Positions 32,738-43,865 of a stretch of DNA of 64,000 bases are shown in pieces. The notes under the pieces are model-generated. The model was not told the DNA's origin. It saw nothing but the letters and a program-made list of their open reading frames with translations, and did no database searches. Source of the DNA: Lateolabrax maculatus (Eukaryota; Chordata; Actinopteri; Acropomatiformes; Lateolabracidae); assembly GCA_031216445.1 (NCBI GenBank), contig CM062206.1, forward strand, positions 26,379,501-26,443,500, in the 5' to 3' direction. A program made the position numbers and the translations under genes. Numbering within the stretch: the first letter of the stretch is position 1; each line of letters opens with the position of its first letter.

Positions 32738-35700
32738 TTAAGTCAAGTTAAGTCAAGTCAATTTTATTTGTATAGCGCCAAATCATAACAAAAGTTATCT
32801 CCAGACGCTTTTCACATAGAGTAGGTCTAGACCATACTCTATAAAATATTATTTACAGAGACCCAACAGTTCCCACCATGAGCAGGAACTTGGCAACAGT
32901 GGTGAGGAAAAACTCTCTTTTAACAGGTAGAAACCTCGAGCAGAACCGCGCTCTGGGTGGGCGGCCATCTGCATCGACCAAGTTGGGTTGAAAAGGGAGG
33001 AGAGAGGGAGAGAGGGGAGACAGAACAGGAGGAGAGACAACAAATCAGACTAATAATAATAACAACTGCAGCAATGAGTGTGGAGCAGGAACATGGGGGC
33101 AGTAGACGGCCGGCAATCACAGATCTAGAATCTACAGCTCCAGGGGCGGAAATACCTGCAGAAAGTGAGAAGGCGAAAAAGCACAGAAAGCACAGGAACT
33201 ACCGGGAAGAAGTGGAGTTAGTAACGTGTATTAGTGGGATAGGAATGCGTACAGATAGAGAGGGAGAGGAGGAGATAGAAGCTCAGTGCATCATAGGAAA
33301 ACCCCCGGCAGTCTAAGCCTATAACAGCATAACTAAGGGATGGTTCAGGACTCACCTGAGCCAGCCCTAACTATAAGCTTTATCAAAAAGAAACGTTTTT
33401 AGCATACTCTTAAACAAAGAGAGTCTGCCTCCCGAACCCAAATTGGGAGCTGGTTCCACAAAAGAGGAGCTTGATAACTGAAGGCTCTGGCTCCCATTCT
33501 ACTTTTAGAGACTTTAGGTACCACAAGTAACCCTGCATTCTGTGAGCGTAATGCTCTAGTGGGGTAATATGGTACTATCAGCTCTTTAAGATATGATGGT
33601 GCCTGACCAATAAGAGCTTTGTCACTTTGTGAAGTGAGGAGGACAATTTTAAATTCTATTCTAGATTTCACAGGGAGCCAGTGCAGAAAAGCTTATATTG
33701 GAGAAATATGTTCTCTTTTGCTAGTTCCTGTCAGTACATGTGCAGCAGCATTCTGGATCAGCTGAATAGTCTTTAGAGACTTATCGGGGCAGCCCGATAA
33801 TAAGGAATTACAATAATCAAATCTAGAAGTAACAAATGCATGAACTAGTTTTTCTGCATCTTTTTGAGACAGGATATGCCTGATTTTTATAATGATACGT
33901 AAGAGGAAGAAGGCAGTCAAAGAAGTCTGTTTTATATGGGTATTAAAGGACATGTCCTGATCAAAGATTACTCCTAGATTCCTTACAGCGGTGCTAGAGG
34001 CCACTATATAGAGTAACTATATCTATACATAGTGCGTCTTGCAGGTGTTTAGGACCCAGAACAATAACTTCAGTTTTGTCTGAGTTTAACAGCAGAAAAT
34101 TGCAGGTCATCCAGTCTTTTATGTCCTTAATACATGCAATAAATACATGAAGCTTGGCTAACTTACCGGTTTCATCTGGCTTTATCGATAAGTATAATTG
34201 AGTATCATCTGCATAGCAGTGAAAGTTTATGGAGTGTTCCTAATAATATTGCCCAAAGGAAGCATATACAAGGTAAATAAAAGTTGTCCAAGCACCGAAC
34301 CTTGTGGAACTCCGTGACTAACCTCCGTGTGCATAGAGGATTCATCATTTACATGGACAAACTGAAATCTATCTGATAAATACAACTGAAACCAGCATAG
34401 TGCGGGTCCTTTGACGCCAATCAAATGCTCCAGTCTCTGTAATAGGATACAATGGTCAATGGTATCGAAAGCGGCACTAAGATCTAACAGAACAAGTACA
34501 GAGACAAATCCTTTATCTGACGCAATCAAAAGGTCATTTGTCACTTTCACCAGTGCTGTCTCTGTGCTATGATGCTCCTCAAATAAACTATTGCTGTTTA
34601 GAAAGTCACATAACTGATTAACGACCACTTTCTCAAGGATTTTGGAGAGAAAGGGAAGGTTACATATAGGTCTATAATTGGCTAAAACCCCTGGATCAAG
34701 CGTAGGCTTTTTAAGAAAAGGTTTAATTACAGCTACTTTGAAGGACTGTGGTACATAGCCTGTTAATAAAGACAAATTGATCATGTCTAGTAAAGAAGTG
34801 CTAACTAAGGGTAAAACTTCTTTAAGCAGCCTAGTTGGGATGGGGTCTAAGAGGCAGGTTGTTGGTTTAGATGAAAAAATCATTGAAGTTAGTTGGTAAA
34901 GGTCAATTGGAGAAAAACAGTCTAAATATAAATCTGGTTCTACAGCTGCTTCTGAGGTTCCTGTACTCGGAGATATATCTGAACTGGCTGAGAGCACAAG
35001 ATGATGAATTTTTTCTTTAATAGTTAGAATTTTATCATCAAAGAAGCTCATGAAGTTATTACTACTGAGCGCTCTGGGAATACATGGCTCAACAGAGCTC
35101 TAAATCTGTGTCAGCCTGGCTACAGTGCTGAAAAGAAACCTGGGGTTGTTCTTATGTTCCTCTATTAGTGACGAGTAATAGGCTCCTCTGGCATTACGGA
35201 GGGCCTTCCTGTATGTTCTAAGACTATCTTGCCAAACTAAATGAGATTCCTCCAGTTTGGTGGAACGCCATTTCCTTTCTAATTTTCGCGATGTTTCTTT
35301 TAATTTGCGGGTTAAGGAGTTATACCATGGAGCTAACCTCTTTTGTTTCATTATCTTCTTTTTGATAGGGGCAATAGAATTGAGAGTCGTTCGCAGCGAG
35401 CCTGCAGCACTATCAACCAGATGATCAATTTGGGAGGGACTAAAGTTAGCATAGGAGTCCTTCGTTATATTGAGACATGGCATTGAATTAAATGCCGACG
35501 GAATCACTTCTTTAAATTTAGCTACAGCACTTTCAGACAGGCATCTACTGAAGGAATGTTTGCCTAATGGCCTGTAGTCCAGTAATATAAATTCAAAAGT
35601 TATTAAATAATGGTCTCATAAGACAGGATTTTGTGGGATAGACTATTAAATCTTCAATTTCGATTCCATATGACAGAACAAGTTCGAGGGTGTGCTTAAA

Positions 35701-36035
35701 ACAATGAGCGGGTTTGTTTACACTCTGACAGAAACCAATCAAATCTAATAGTGAGATAAACGCAGAACTAAGGCTATCATTATCGACGTCCACATGAATA
35801 TTGAAATCACCTACAATAATGATTTTGTCTTTGCGTAGTTACACACCGACTTCACATTCATTTTGGTGACTTCTGATTGGCGTAGTCGGGAGTCATTACC
35901 GCCGACGTGAATTACGATCTTACTGTATTTACATCTATCTTTTGCCAGCAGTTTTAGATTTGACTCAACGTCGCCCGCTCTGGCCCCAGGGATACACCTA
36001 ACTATGGCCGCTGGTGTTGCTAATTTCACGTCATG
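32738..36035 (-). mobile_element. L2-type LINE, nearly full-length but broken
   Basis: Minus-strand order: ORF1 esterase (SGNH-like) piece at 36,029-35,811 with IVIHVGGNDSRLRQSE; ORF2 endonuclease end at 35,793-35,593; linker at 35,507-35,100; reverse transcriptase at 35,051-34,227 with NYRPICNLPFLSKILEKVV, LDLSAAFDTIDH and GVPQGSVLG; thumb and C-terminal parts at 34,004-33,399; 3' UTR to the GAC-repeat tail at 32,738. The polymerase copies LINE RNA at the target nick. The YADD motif region is broken near 34,220 and the middle of ORF1/EN is deleted, so it is inactive. Relatives occur at 40.8 and 49.6 kb. Confidence 0.85.
34227..35051 (-). pseudogene. L2 LINE reverse transcriptase (ORF2 central part)
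   Basis: A 274-codon open segment covering RT fingers and palm: PIPTRLLKEVLPL, NYRPICNLPFLSKILEKVV, the first catalytic Asp in LDLSAAFDT, and SHGVPQGSVLG. It breaks just before the YADD catalytic motif, which survives in the related copy at about 40,945 (FHCYADDTQLYL). Part of the LINE above. Confidence 0.85.
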
Positions 36036-36049
36036 ATTATCATGTTGTC

Positions 36050-36165
36050 TCTTCTCTGGCTTTCTCCTTTCCTCTTTTCTCCTTTCAACCCAACATGGTC
36101 AAGGTAGATACCCACCCAGAGCCCGGTTCTGCTCAAGGTTTCTACCTTGTTTAAATTTGATTGAA
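36050..36165 (+). repeat. L2-type LINE 3' UTR fragment, opposite orientation
   Basis: CTTTCAACCCAACATGGTCA and CCACCCAGAGCCCGGTTCTG, followed by CTCAAGGTTTCTACC, match the plus-strand 3' UTR of the L2 copies but are diverged and lack the GAC tail. It abuts the minus-strand L2 and so forms an inverted junction. Confidence 0.6.
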
Positions 36166-36770
36166 TTAATTGAAGTGGTTGGATGGGAAGACACAGTCTC
36201 TATGGGGTTTTGGGTGATTAACTGCTCTAATTGGAGCGCAGAGAAGCATGTGGGACTGCAGCTCTGCCTTCTGGTCTCAACTCTGGATTGTCACGGTCTG
36301 GGGTTTCTGGTGAATTAGGAAAAGAACACCTTGTCTTCCTCCCACTCCATAGTTTTTTTGGGTCTTGAGCTGATCTCAATGTTCATGCAGGCACGAGAGA
36401 CGCGCAAAAAATATCACAACCACTCCAGTGATAGAGAGTAGAATAATATACTCCTTGTCAAAGTGACAGGTTGACCTGTCATGAACCCGACCTTTGACCT
36501 TCCAAGGATCCCCCTTCCACCCCTCCGCCCCCCTCCCTCACTTCCTGCCAGATGTGCAACGTCATCTGATGTCCGGTCGACGTCATCATGAGAAGGGGGG
36601 TTCTGGAGCGTAGCAGATGTGTGTAGGATACAGAGATGTGATGTTAGCGGGTGTGTGTCTGTGTGTAGGAGTGAAAAGAGAGAGAGATTGTTTAAGGGTA
36701 TAAAAGCAAATTTAAAACTGAACAAATTAGCCAATGAGAAAGCGCCACTTCTTTCCCGCCCTATGATGCG
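36166..36770. other. Promoter-like region, no gene
   Basis: No supported coding region. A TATAAAAG box lies near 36,700 ahead of the plus-strand frame at 36,774. The stretch is G/C-rich with CpGs compared with its surroundings and may be the outer part of the Polinton. I could not find terminal repeats. Confidence 0.3.
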
Positions 36771-36773
36771 CCT

Positions 36774-37100
36774 GTGACAAAGGGGGTTGGTGTTAAAGGC
36801 GGCAATAAGAGGAGAGTGTTTGATTTCCTCAAAAAAATGTTAAAGAGAACGTCCGAAACCTTGTTGGTTCCCGACACAAGTAATGAAGAAATAACGGGAA
36901 TACGTACTAGACTTGAGAGAGCGCCCATAGCTTTGATGATCAGCGAGACGTGTGTGACGAGTTTTCGCAAATCTTGGCCCGCGCCAAAGAAACGTATGTG
37001 TCATTTGTGTCAAATCCAGACACCTCCATTCCTCCTGAAAAGAGCTAGCCGGAGGTGTCACTACCCCTCGGAAAAAGAAAAAGTTAAAGATGAATTTTAA
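36774..37100 (+). CDS. Hypothetical basic protein at the Polinton border
   Basis: A 108-codon open frame, strongly basic, with CHLC followed 18 residues later by a C-H pair (RRCHYP). I do not recognise it. It ends inside the start of the integrase-tail frame (37,090), in another frame, and could be a degenerate upstream piece of the integrase region or a separate small Polinton gene. No homology claim is made. Confidence 0.25.
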   Translation: MTKGVGVKGGNKRRVFDFLKKMLKRTSETLLVPDTSNEEITGIRTRLERAPIALMISETCVTSFRKSWPAPKKRMCHLCQIQTPPFLLKRASRRCHYPSEKEKVKDEF

Positions 37101-37205
37101 ACAAGGAGATCTCGTGAGAATCTCCAAACTGATAGGAGTGTTTGATAAAAAATATGAATAGAGTTTTACCGACGAGACGTTTACGATGTTTGAAGGAGTA
37201 CCGAG
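37090..37205 (+). pseudogene. Polinton integrase C-terminal (SH3-like) fragment
   Basis: Translation gives KQGDLVRISKLIGVFDKKYE, then an in-frame TAG, then SFTDETFTMFEGVPR. The GDxVRISK..xxFxKxY pattern followed by FTDExF is the usual C-terminal module of Polinton retrovirus-like integrases. The catalytic core is not present upstream. The fragment is cut by the LINE starting near 37,262. Confidence 0.5.
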
Positions 37206-37261
37206 AATGCGGATTGGACATCACTTCTCTTTTCACCGACACCCGGCTCTTGGTCACAAGC

Positions 37262-38843
37262 TAACACTAGCTTTATGCCGCCGCTGTACTCCACCTCAGA
37301 TCTTCACAACCTCAACAACCACCTGCGTCCGGACTGCGTGGCCAGACTGAAAGAAAATGGATTACTTCGCCGAGGCCATCCTCCACACAGGGGCTCTGGC
37401 TGCATGTTTTCTTACAACTTCACATCCCCAAACTCCATCCCCTCCCTGTGGTCCTGTTGCACCGAAACTTCCTCTTTACATCACCACAACAAACATCACG
37501 TGAATCTGTCCAATCTCCGTCCCCTCCCTCAGTCCTCACAGCCTATCACAAAGCAGTGTCACCTGAAACTGGCTTTGCTCAACACTCGCTCCCTGAACAA
37601 TAAAAGCCTCCTTCTGAATGAATCTATCTCTCATTAAACCAGACCACTCCCACAGGATTCACATCGACAAACCTCGTCCTGAGGGGTGGGGAGGTGGCGT
37701 TGCTGCTGTTTACAGGAAGGACATTAAAACAGCCACCATTCCCATTCCTGCCGCTCATTCTTTTGAACATCTTGCCTTCAAACTCTCTGGTCCCACTTCT
37801 CTGGTCACTGCTGTTATTTACCGCCCTCCCAAACCAAACCCTTCCTTTCTCTCTGACTTCTCGGATTTTCTGACCCAGCTATGTGCCATCTCACCTTCCG
37901 TCCTCCTTTTAGGTGATTTCATGAACTGAAATGAATGAAATGAATTCCTGGAACTACTACAATGCTTCAACTTCACACAACATAACAACTTCCCCACTCA
38001 CAGCCGTGGTCAAATCCTGGACTTGGTCTGCTCCACTGGTCTCGCAATACATCAACTCTCCAGCCTAAACCTCAACATCTCTGACCACCTGGCTATCACC
38101 ATGTTTATTGACATCCCTACCCCCATGCCAAAAGACAAACGCAATATATCCTTCAGAAATCTCAAATCTATCTCCTCCACAACTCTTTCAGCCTCTCTTG
38201 CCAGTTCAGTGTCTGCCTTCCCTCTTTCACTGTCTGAAAATCCCTCCAATCTTGTAAACTACTACAATGACACACTCTCCTCCTGTCTTGATCAGCTGGC
38301 TCCCATTAAAACCAAAACTGTCTCATTTACACACTCAGCTCTCTGGTATACTCCTGAGCTCCACCAAATGAAGTCCCGTAAGCGCCAACTTGAAAGACTA
38401 TGCAAGAAAATAGGTTTAACAGTCCATCTCCAAGCCCACACCGACTACCTTCAACAATACAAAGTGGCTCTCATCTCAGCTCAGTCCAGCTACTAGTCAG
38501 ACCTCATACACGCTGGCTCCTCCAACCCAAAGGCTCTCTTCTCCACAATTAACAAACTCCTCAAACCCAGGGACAACACCTCCAAATCCTTAACAGTGGA
38601 CAAGTGCAACTCCTTCCTCTCATTCTTCCAACAAAAATTTACACCATCTACAGCAACCTGAATACCTCCCCCACCCTTTCCACCCCTCCACCTGCACCCC
38701 CCTCTTCTACCCCTCAGTCCCTCTCTCAGTTCTCCCGTGTGTCATGGAGCTGTCTGCCTTCACAGTAAGAATGAGAAGTTACCACCTGTCTCCTGGATCC
38801 CATCCCATCCAACTTAATTATTAACTTTGTTCAACCTGTTATA
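37262..38843 (+). mobile_element. L2/CR1-like LINE fragment with endonuclease, inserted in the Polinton
   Basis: 37,275-37,637 and 37,618-37,929 encode an ORF2 N-terminus with an apurinic-type endonuclease: LALLNTRSLNNKS, GWGGGVAAVYRK, SFEHLAFKLSG, VTAVIYRPPKPN and VLLLGDF. 38,023-38,496 continues to ISDHLAITM, the catalytic His region, and the linker. After 38,496 the frame is broken but still shows SNPKALFSTINKLL-like and DPIPSNL-like blocks, then ends at 38,843 where the Polinton penton resumes. Frame breaks at 37,620 and 37,929 make it inactive. It belongs to a family different from the L2 at 40.8 kb. Confidence 0.75.
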
Positions 38844-38848
38844 GCGAC

Positions 38849-39112
38849 ATGGTACGTTATCAGGTAGGTGACGCTTACGCACCTCTCTTGAGAACCATCG
38901 GAATACAGGGGTCATTCGTTGACGTAGTTACACAGTCTTTCAACCCCGCCTTTTACTTGCCTGTGGCAAAGAAACACATTGAAAACATTCATATCGAGAT
39001 TAAAACGGATCAAAACCAGCCTGTAAATTTTACCTTTGGCAAATGTCTCGTAAAACTTAATTTTAGACCTTCAAAACCTTCTCTCTGGCAAAATGATGCG
39101 GCAAGATCCTAA
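38849..39112 (+). pseudogene. Polinton penton-like minor capsid, C-terminal part
   Basis: The 87-codon frame (VRYQVGDAYAPLLRTIGIQG, then VAKKHIENIHIEIKTDQ and FTFGKCLVKLNFR) matches the C-terminal portion of the Polinton/adintovirus minor capsid (penton) protein, the single-jelly-roll subunit at capsid vertices. The N-terminal half has been lost, its place being taken by the LINE ending at 38,843. It overlaps the next gene by 20 bases, the compact spacing of a viral gene array. Confidence 0.7.
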
Positions 39113-39521
39113 CCGCTTTGTAAGCTATTATGAAAACCAAGCTGGGGGTACTCTCCCCGGTTTTTATGGCTCACCCGTACTGTATGGGAGGGGGATAGGG
39201 TCTATATTTTCAAGATTATTTGGCTTTGTATCACCCCTGATGAAAAGGAGATTTGCCATAGCTAAATCTCATCTTAAATCAGCTGCTAAAAACATAGCTT
39301 CTGTGGTGATGAGCCACGCCGTGGGTAAAATGGCGGGTCCCCAAGGCTCTCAAGAAGGATCAGGGGGTATGATGGTTTTAGCCAGGAGAGCTAGGAAGAG
39401 ACCTACAGGGCAGCGCATTTCAGAGGGATCTAAAAAACGCAGATGCACTGAAAAGAGAAAATCATTGGGTACAAGTTGTGCCCAGGGAAGGAAGTCTTTG
39501 ACAGCGGGAGATATCTTTTAA
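39093..39521 (+). CDS. Polinton pX-like core/minor structural protein
   Basis: An intact 142-codon frame between penton and major capsid. The N-terminal part has GGTLPGFYGSPVLYGRGIGS, then an amphipathic hydrophobic helix (FSRLFGFVSPLMKRR) and a long basic, Lys/Arg-rich tail (RRARKRPTGQR, KKRRCTEKRKS). This composition and position fit the pX/pVI-like small core protein of Polintons and adintoviruses, thought to bind DNA or membranes in the virion. It starts in the overlap with the penton gene and ends two bases before the major capsid ATG. Confidence 0.65.
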   Translation: MMRQDPNRFVSYYENQAGGTLPGFYGSPVLYGRGIGSIFSRLFGFVSPLMKRRFAIAKSHLKSAAKNIASVVMSHAVGKMAGPQGSQEGSGGMMVLARRARKRPTGQRISEGSKKRRCTEKRKSLGTSCAQGRKSLTAGDIF

Positions 39522-39523
39522 GA

Positions 39524-40721
39524 TGGCTCTTTTACATCACAAATCGGCTGAATGTAGCATGGCTGACCTGGATTTATTTTCGGTCCCCATGACGCTGTCT
39601 ATTGAAACCAAGCTGTATAAAGAAGTTCTACCTTTAGTGGCCATTACCGATAACGGACCTATAGAGGTCCGTTATCGGTAAATATTTGGATTTGAACGAT
39701 ACCTTGCTTCACCTTAGGGTGAAAATTACCAATGACGATGGCACAGTTCTAGACGATGATGGCCCCGTGAGTCTCATCAATTATCCTCTGAATACAATAT
39801 TCAGTCAATGTGACGTTATTCTGGGAGATAGACTGATATCACAATCCAGTGCCACACACCCCTACAGAGCTATGATTGAAACCCTGCTCAACTATTTTGA
39901 AAAGACTTTAAAAAGTCAGTTTAGCACCGGGTTATTTTGCAAAGACACGGCCGGATATATAGACTCTGTGGACATAGATAATGGCCCAAACAAAGGCCTA
40001 GTTCAGAGAGCTCAGTTCAGCGCCAATTCCAGAGAGGTTCACCTGTTGGGGCCTCTTCATGCCGACATATTTTTCAGTGAGAGACTTCTTTTGAATGCTG
40101 TGGTGTATACAGAGTGCCTCTCTGTTTGTCAAGAAAGCAACCATTTCCCCCGCTGTGCATTTAGGTCATGCAGTGGCTCTATTGAGGGGCAACGCTCTCT
40201 ACCCCTTGGCCTGCGTTAATGTAAAAACTTACTCCATCCCCGGAAATTCACAAATTTGTAACCAAGAGAATCTCTTTTTGGGAACGATGCCAAAGTACAT
40301 CTTTTTTGCTATGGTGAACCACAAGGTCTTTATGGGGAGAAGAGATCAGTCACCCTTTAATTTTGCCCACAATAATGTGGAATACTTGGCCCTCTGTCAA
40401 GATGGGAGACAGGTTCCCGCCAAAGCTTTCCAGCCACAATTTAACCATGGGGTCTCCATCAGAGAGTTTTATAACATGTTTACGGCGACGGGGAGACACC
40501 TAAAAGATTTACCTCTGAGTATCATCAGGCAAGAATTTGAACAAGGCTACTCCTTGTTTGTGTTCAATCTCAACGCTGGCGAAGACGCCGATGCCTTGGA
40601 AATGAGATTCCGTGTTCCCTTACCTCACACAACCACCATTATTGTTTATGCTTGTTACGAATCTATTTTGGAGATGAACTCTAAACGACAAGTGTTGGTG
40701 GACTATTACCGAGAAAAATAA
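39524..40721 (+). pseudogene. Polinton major capsid protein (double jelly roll), frameshifted
   Basis: The gene starts at ATG 39,524 (MALLHHKSAECSMADLDLFS), the conserved start of the F54H12.2-like major capsid family. It continues in a new frame at 39,686 (DLNDTLLHLRVKIT, HPYRAMIETLLNY) and another from about 40,140 (NQENLFLGTMPKYIFFAMVN, FNFAHNNVEYLALCQDGRQV) to the end at 40,721. Together these cover most of the expected double-jelly-roll protein. A perfect inverted repeat at 39,641-39,678 coincides with the first break and its stop codon. The second break lies near 40,130. Non-functional. Confidence 0.85.
39641..39678. repeat. 17-bp perfect inverted repeat in the major capsid gene
   Basis: TTACCGATAACGGACCT, a 4-base loop ATAG, then the exact inverse AGGTCCGTTATCGGTAA. 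The second arm supplies an in-frame TAA and shifts the frame. Confidence 0.9.
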
Positions 40722-40837
40722 ATAATCATCAATTGGAAGGTTTCATGCGTCATTTAGTGGGAGATGCTTTTTGGTGGTATGGGCCTCGGACCAGCTGCCT
40801 TTACTGACACGCTCATTCACACTTCCCGCCTACATGA
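40722..40837 (+). other. Polinton sequence between capsid and protease
   Basis: About 115 bases that probably hold the lost start of the protease gene (an ATG at 40,748 opens a short frame). Too short and degraded to assign. Confidence 0.3.
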
Positions 40838-42424
40838 TAGTCATGGAGTTCCACAAAGTTCAGTGCTCGGACCACTTTTATTTACCTTGTATATACTTCC
40901 TTTAGGCAATATTATCAGGAAACACTCCATAAACTTTCACTGCTATGCAGATGATACTCAGTTATACTTATCGATAAAGCCAGATGAAACCGGTAAGTTA
41001 ACCAAGCTTCAGGCATGTATTAAGGACATAAAAGACTGGATGACCTGCAATTTCTTGCTGTTAAACTCAGACAAAACTGAAGTTATTGTTCTGGGTCCTA
41101 AACACCTGCGAGACGCACTATGTATAGATATAGTTACTCTAGATGGCATTGCCCTGGCCTCTAGCACCGCTGTAAGGAGTCTAGGAGTAATCTTTGATCA
41201 GGACATGTCCTTTAATACCCATATAAAACAGACTTCAAGGACTGCCTTCTTCCACTTACGTAACATTTTAAAAATCAGGCATATCCTGTCTCAAAAAGAT
41301 GCAGAAAAACTAGTTCATGCATTTGTTACTTCTAGGTTAGATTACTGTAATTCCTTATTATCGGGGCAATTATTATTATTATCGCCCCGATAAGTCTCTA
41401 AAGACTCTCCAGCTGATCCAGAATGCGGCTGCACGTGTACTGACAGGAACTAGCAAAAAAGAACATATTTCTCCGGTATTAGCTTCTCTGCACTGGCTCC
41501 CTGTGAAATGTAGAATAGAATTTAAAGTCGTCCTCCTCACTTACAAAGCTCTTATTGGTCAGGCACCATCATATCTTAAAGAGCTGATAATACCGTATTA
41601 CCCCACTAGAGCACTACGCTCACAGAATGCAGGGTTACTTGTGGTACCTAAAGTCTCTAAAAGTAGAATGGGAGCCAGAGCCTTTAGTTATCAAACTCCT
41701 CTTCTGTGGAATCAGCTCCCAATTTGGGTTCGGGAGGCAGACACCTTCTCTTTGTTTAAGAGTATGCTAAAAACATTCCTTTTTGATAAAGCTTATAGTT
41801 AGGGCTGGCTCAGGTGAGTCCTGAACCATCCCTTAGTTATGCTATTATAGGCTTAAGACTGCCGGGGGACTTCTTAGGACGCACTGAGCTTCTCTCTCCT
41901 CCTCTCCCTCTCTATCTGTACGCATTCCTATCACACCAATACAGGTTACCAACTCCGTTTCTTCCTGGTAGTCCTTGTGCTTTCTGTGCTTTTTCGTCTT
42001 CTCACTTTCTGCAGGTATTTCCGCCCCTGGAGCTGTAGATTCTGGATCTGTGATTGCCGGCCGTCTACTGCCCCCATGTTCCTGCTTCACACTCACTGCT
42101 GCAGTTGTTATTATTATTAGTCTGATTTGTTGTCTCTCCTCCTGTTCTGTCTCCCCTCTCCCCCTCTCTCTTCCCCTTTCAACCCAACTCGGTCGATGCA
42201 GATGGCCGCCCACCCAGAGCCTGGTTCTGCTCGAGGTTTCTACCTGTTAAAAGGGAGTTTTTCCTCACCACTGTCGCCAAGTGCTTGCTCATGGTGGGAA
42301 CTGTTGGGTCTCTGTAAATAATATTTTAAAGAGTATGGTCTAGACCTACTCTATGTGAAAGCGTCTTGAGATAACTTTTGTTATGATTTGGCGCTATACA
42401 AATAAAATTGACTTGACTTGACTT
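40838..42424 (+). mobile_element. 5'-truncated L2-type LINE inserted in the Polinton
   Basis: Begins inside the RT palm (SHGVPQSSVLGPLLFTLY), continues with FHCYADDTQLYL carrying the catalytic YADD, then the thumb (SSTAVRSLGVIFDQDMSFNT) to 41,393; after a frameshift the C-terminal domain runs 41,503-41,802 (LWNQLPIWVREAD). The 3' UTR and GAC-repeat tail end at 42,424. It is very similar to the minus-strand copy at 33-35 kb. It separates the Polinton capsid gene from its protease. Confidence 0.85.
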
Positions 42425-42725
42425 GATCATCAATACGCACCCCGCACATGAACCCGGAGAGCACTGGCTAGCACTCAATCTGGATGAAGACGGGAGTGCC
42501 ACCTTTTCTGACTCGTTCAGCTTCCCGTCTGATTTTGCCAATAACCCAAAACCATCTTGCAATTTTTAGAAAACAGATAATATAATAAATATAAGGTATA
42601 ATAAAAGAAAACTTAAAAACGTTATGTCTACGTCTTGCGGTCAGCATTGCGTTTATTATTTATGTCATAGGGCTGAGGGCTATCTTTTGAGAAAGTGCTA
42701 TCTTTCTTTTCACCGTCGGTACAAG

Positions 42726-42757
<32 letters not shown>

Positions 42758-42790
42758 CTTGTCTCAACCCTTCAGTTTTAGGTCCATGAT
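42425..42790 (+). pseudogene. Polinton adenain-like cysteine protease, C-terminal part
   Basis: Directly after the LINE tail the translation reads PGEHWLALNLDEDGSATFSD, carrying the catalytic His in the EHW motif, and FPSDFANNPKP before a stop at about 42,568. A second segment at 42,626 gives TSCGQHCVYYLCHRAEGYL with the catalytic Cys in SCGQHC. This His...Cys arrangement is that of the adenovirus-type maturation protease of Polintons. The N-terminus is missing, frames are broken between the motifs, and a CTT microsatellite (42,729-42,761) sits in the tail. Confidence 0.7.
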
Positions 42791-42909
42791 AGCCAACCCA
42801 ATGCGAAGATAAGTTTATGTTTCTCCGTTTTCTTTTCACCGTCGGAGTGAGTACTTCTTCTCGCACTCCTTCAGTTTTAAGCCAACGATATTGCTCACAA
42901 GCTTGTGGG

Positions 42910-43859
42910 TTACAATGAGGACAGAGGAATGTTGACCTCCGATAGAGTATTTAAAAAATCTGTCCAGCCCTTTGGAGGTTGAGTCTGTGATTTTATTTTT
43001 TTAAAAGGGGTTGATAGATTTTTAAACAAGTCAATCATGTGTGATCCTTTCACCACGTTTCCCCTATAAAGAAACTCTCCCTTTGAGGTCCAGCCACCCT
43101 GGCTTTTGGCCAATTTATTCATGATAAACTGAGCATTTTTACAATGATGCTGAGGAAGGCTTTGTAACACCTCATCCTCCATTTCATCCGGGCTTCTTTT
43201 CCCTTTAACCCTTTCAGCTTCATCTTCTTCTTCTTCTTCTTTGTGTTTAGTCGAGGATCTCTGTCCCTCCTCTTTAGCAAAAGAGGGAACTTCGCGCTCA
43301 TCTTGTTTGACTAGGTTGAGGTTTTTTCATAAGGATTCATACCCTGTTCATTTAATATAACCCTCATTTTTACATCCAAATCATTTTTGGCCACATGTCT
43401 TATGGACGGAGTCTGGTCTACCAAAACCGTCTGATGCATGCGGTTTAACTAGTGAGGCATCAGCAAAAACATCTTTTGACTCTCCCTCTGAGCCATTTTC
43501 TTCTTCTTCTTTTGCAAGTTTTTTTGAATGAGTCTTCCTATAAGCTGTCCAAACATAGGAACAATCGCTGAAAGCAGGGGTAGAAGAAACCCTCCAGTTT
43601 GTTTCATCAGCACCCTGTGTTTGCGTTTTAGACTGTTTTTTTTATCCGCTAACAATTTGATAATTTTCTTTTGCTTTTTGAGTTTTTTATATTGATTGAT
43701 AGACATGGGTACATTTCCTTTTAAAACATTGAGAAAGAGTTCACACAGAGACCTGAGAAAGTCGGAGGAGCAATGCTTAAGAATATCTTTACGTCTCTGA
43801 GGCGTGGCATAGTACAGAGCTCTCAGTAAATGAACGTTCCTTTTTATCCTCGCCGACAT
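42910..43859 (-). pseudogene. Conserved Polinton protein of unknown function
   Basis: Minus strand. The N-terminal part (43,859-43,449) is MSARIKRNVHLLRALYYATP, then an LCELFLNVLKGNVPMS block and a basic region followed by TGGFLLPLLSAIVPMFGQLI. The C-terminal part in other frames (to 42,910) gives RMHQTVLVDQTP, SKGEFLYRGNVVKGSHMIDL and PPKGWTDFLNTL. These blocks recur in Polinton/Maverick elements of many animals; I cannot name a function, though the hydrophobic GGFLPLL segment is pX-like. A frameshift or stop lies near 43,445 and others near 43,310. CTT expansions occur at 43,220 and 43,500. Confidence 0.6.
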
Positions 43860-43865
43860 GTTGAC

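Noticed and set aside
42729..42812. Poly-acidic/poly-Lys frames around CTT and GAA runs.
   Set aside because: They are translations of microsatellites inside decayed Polinton genes.
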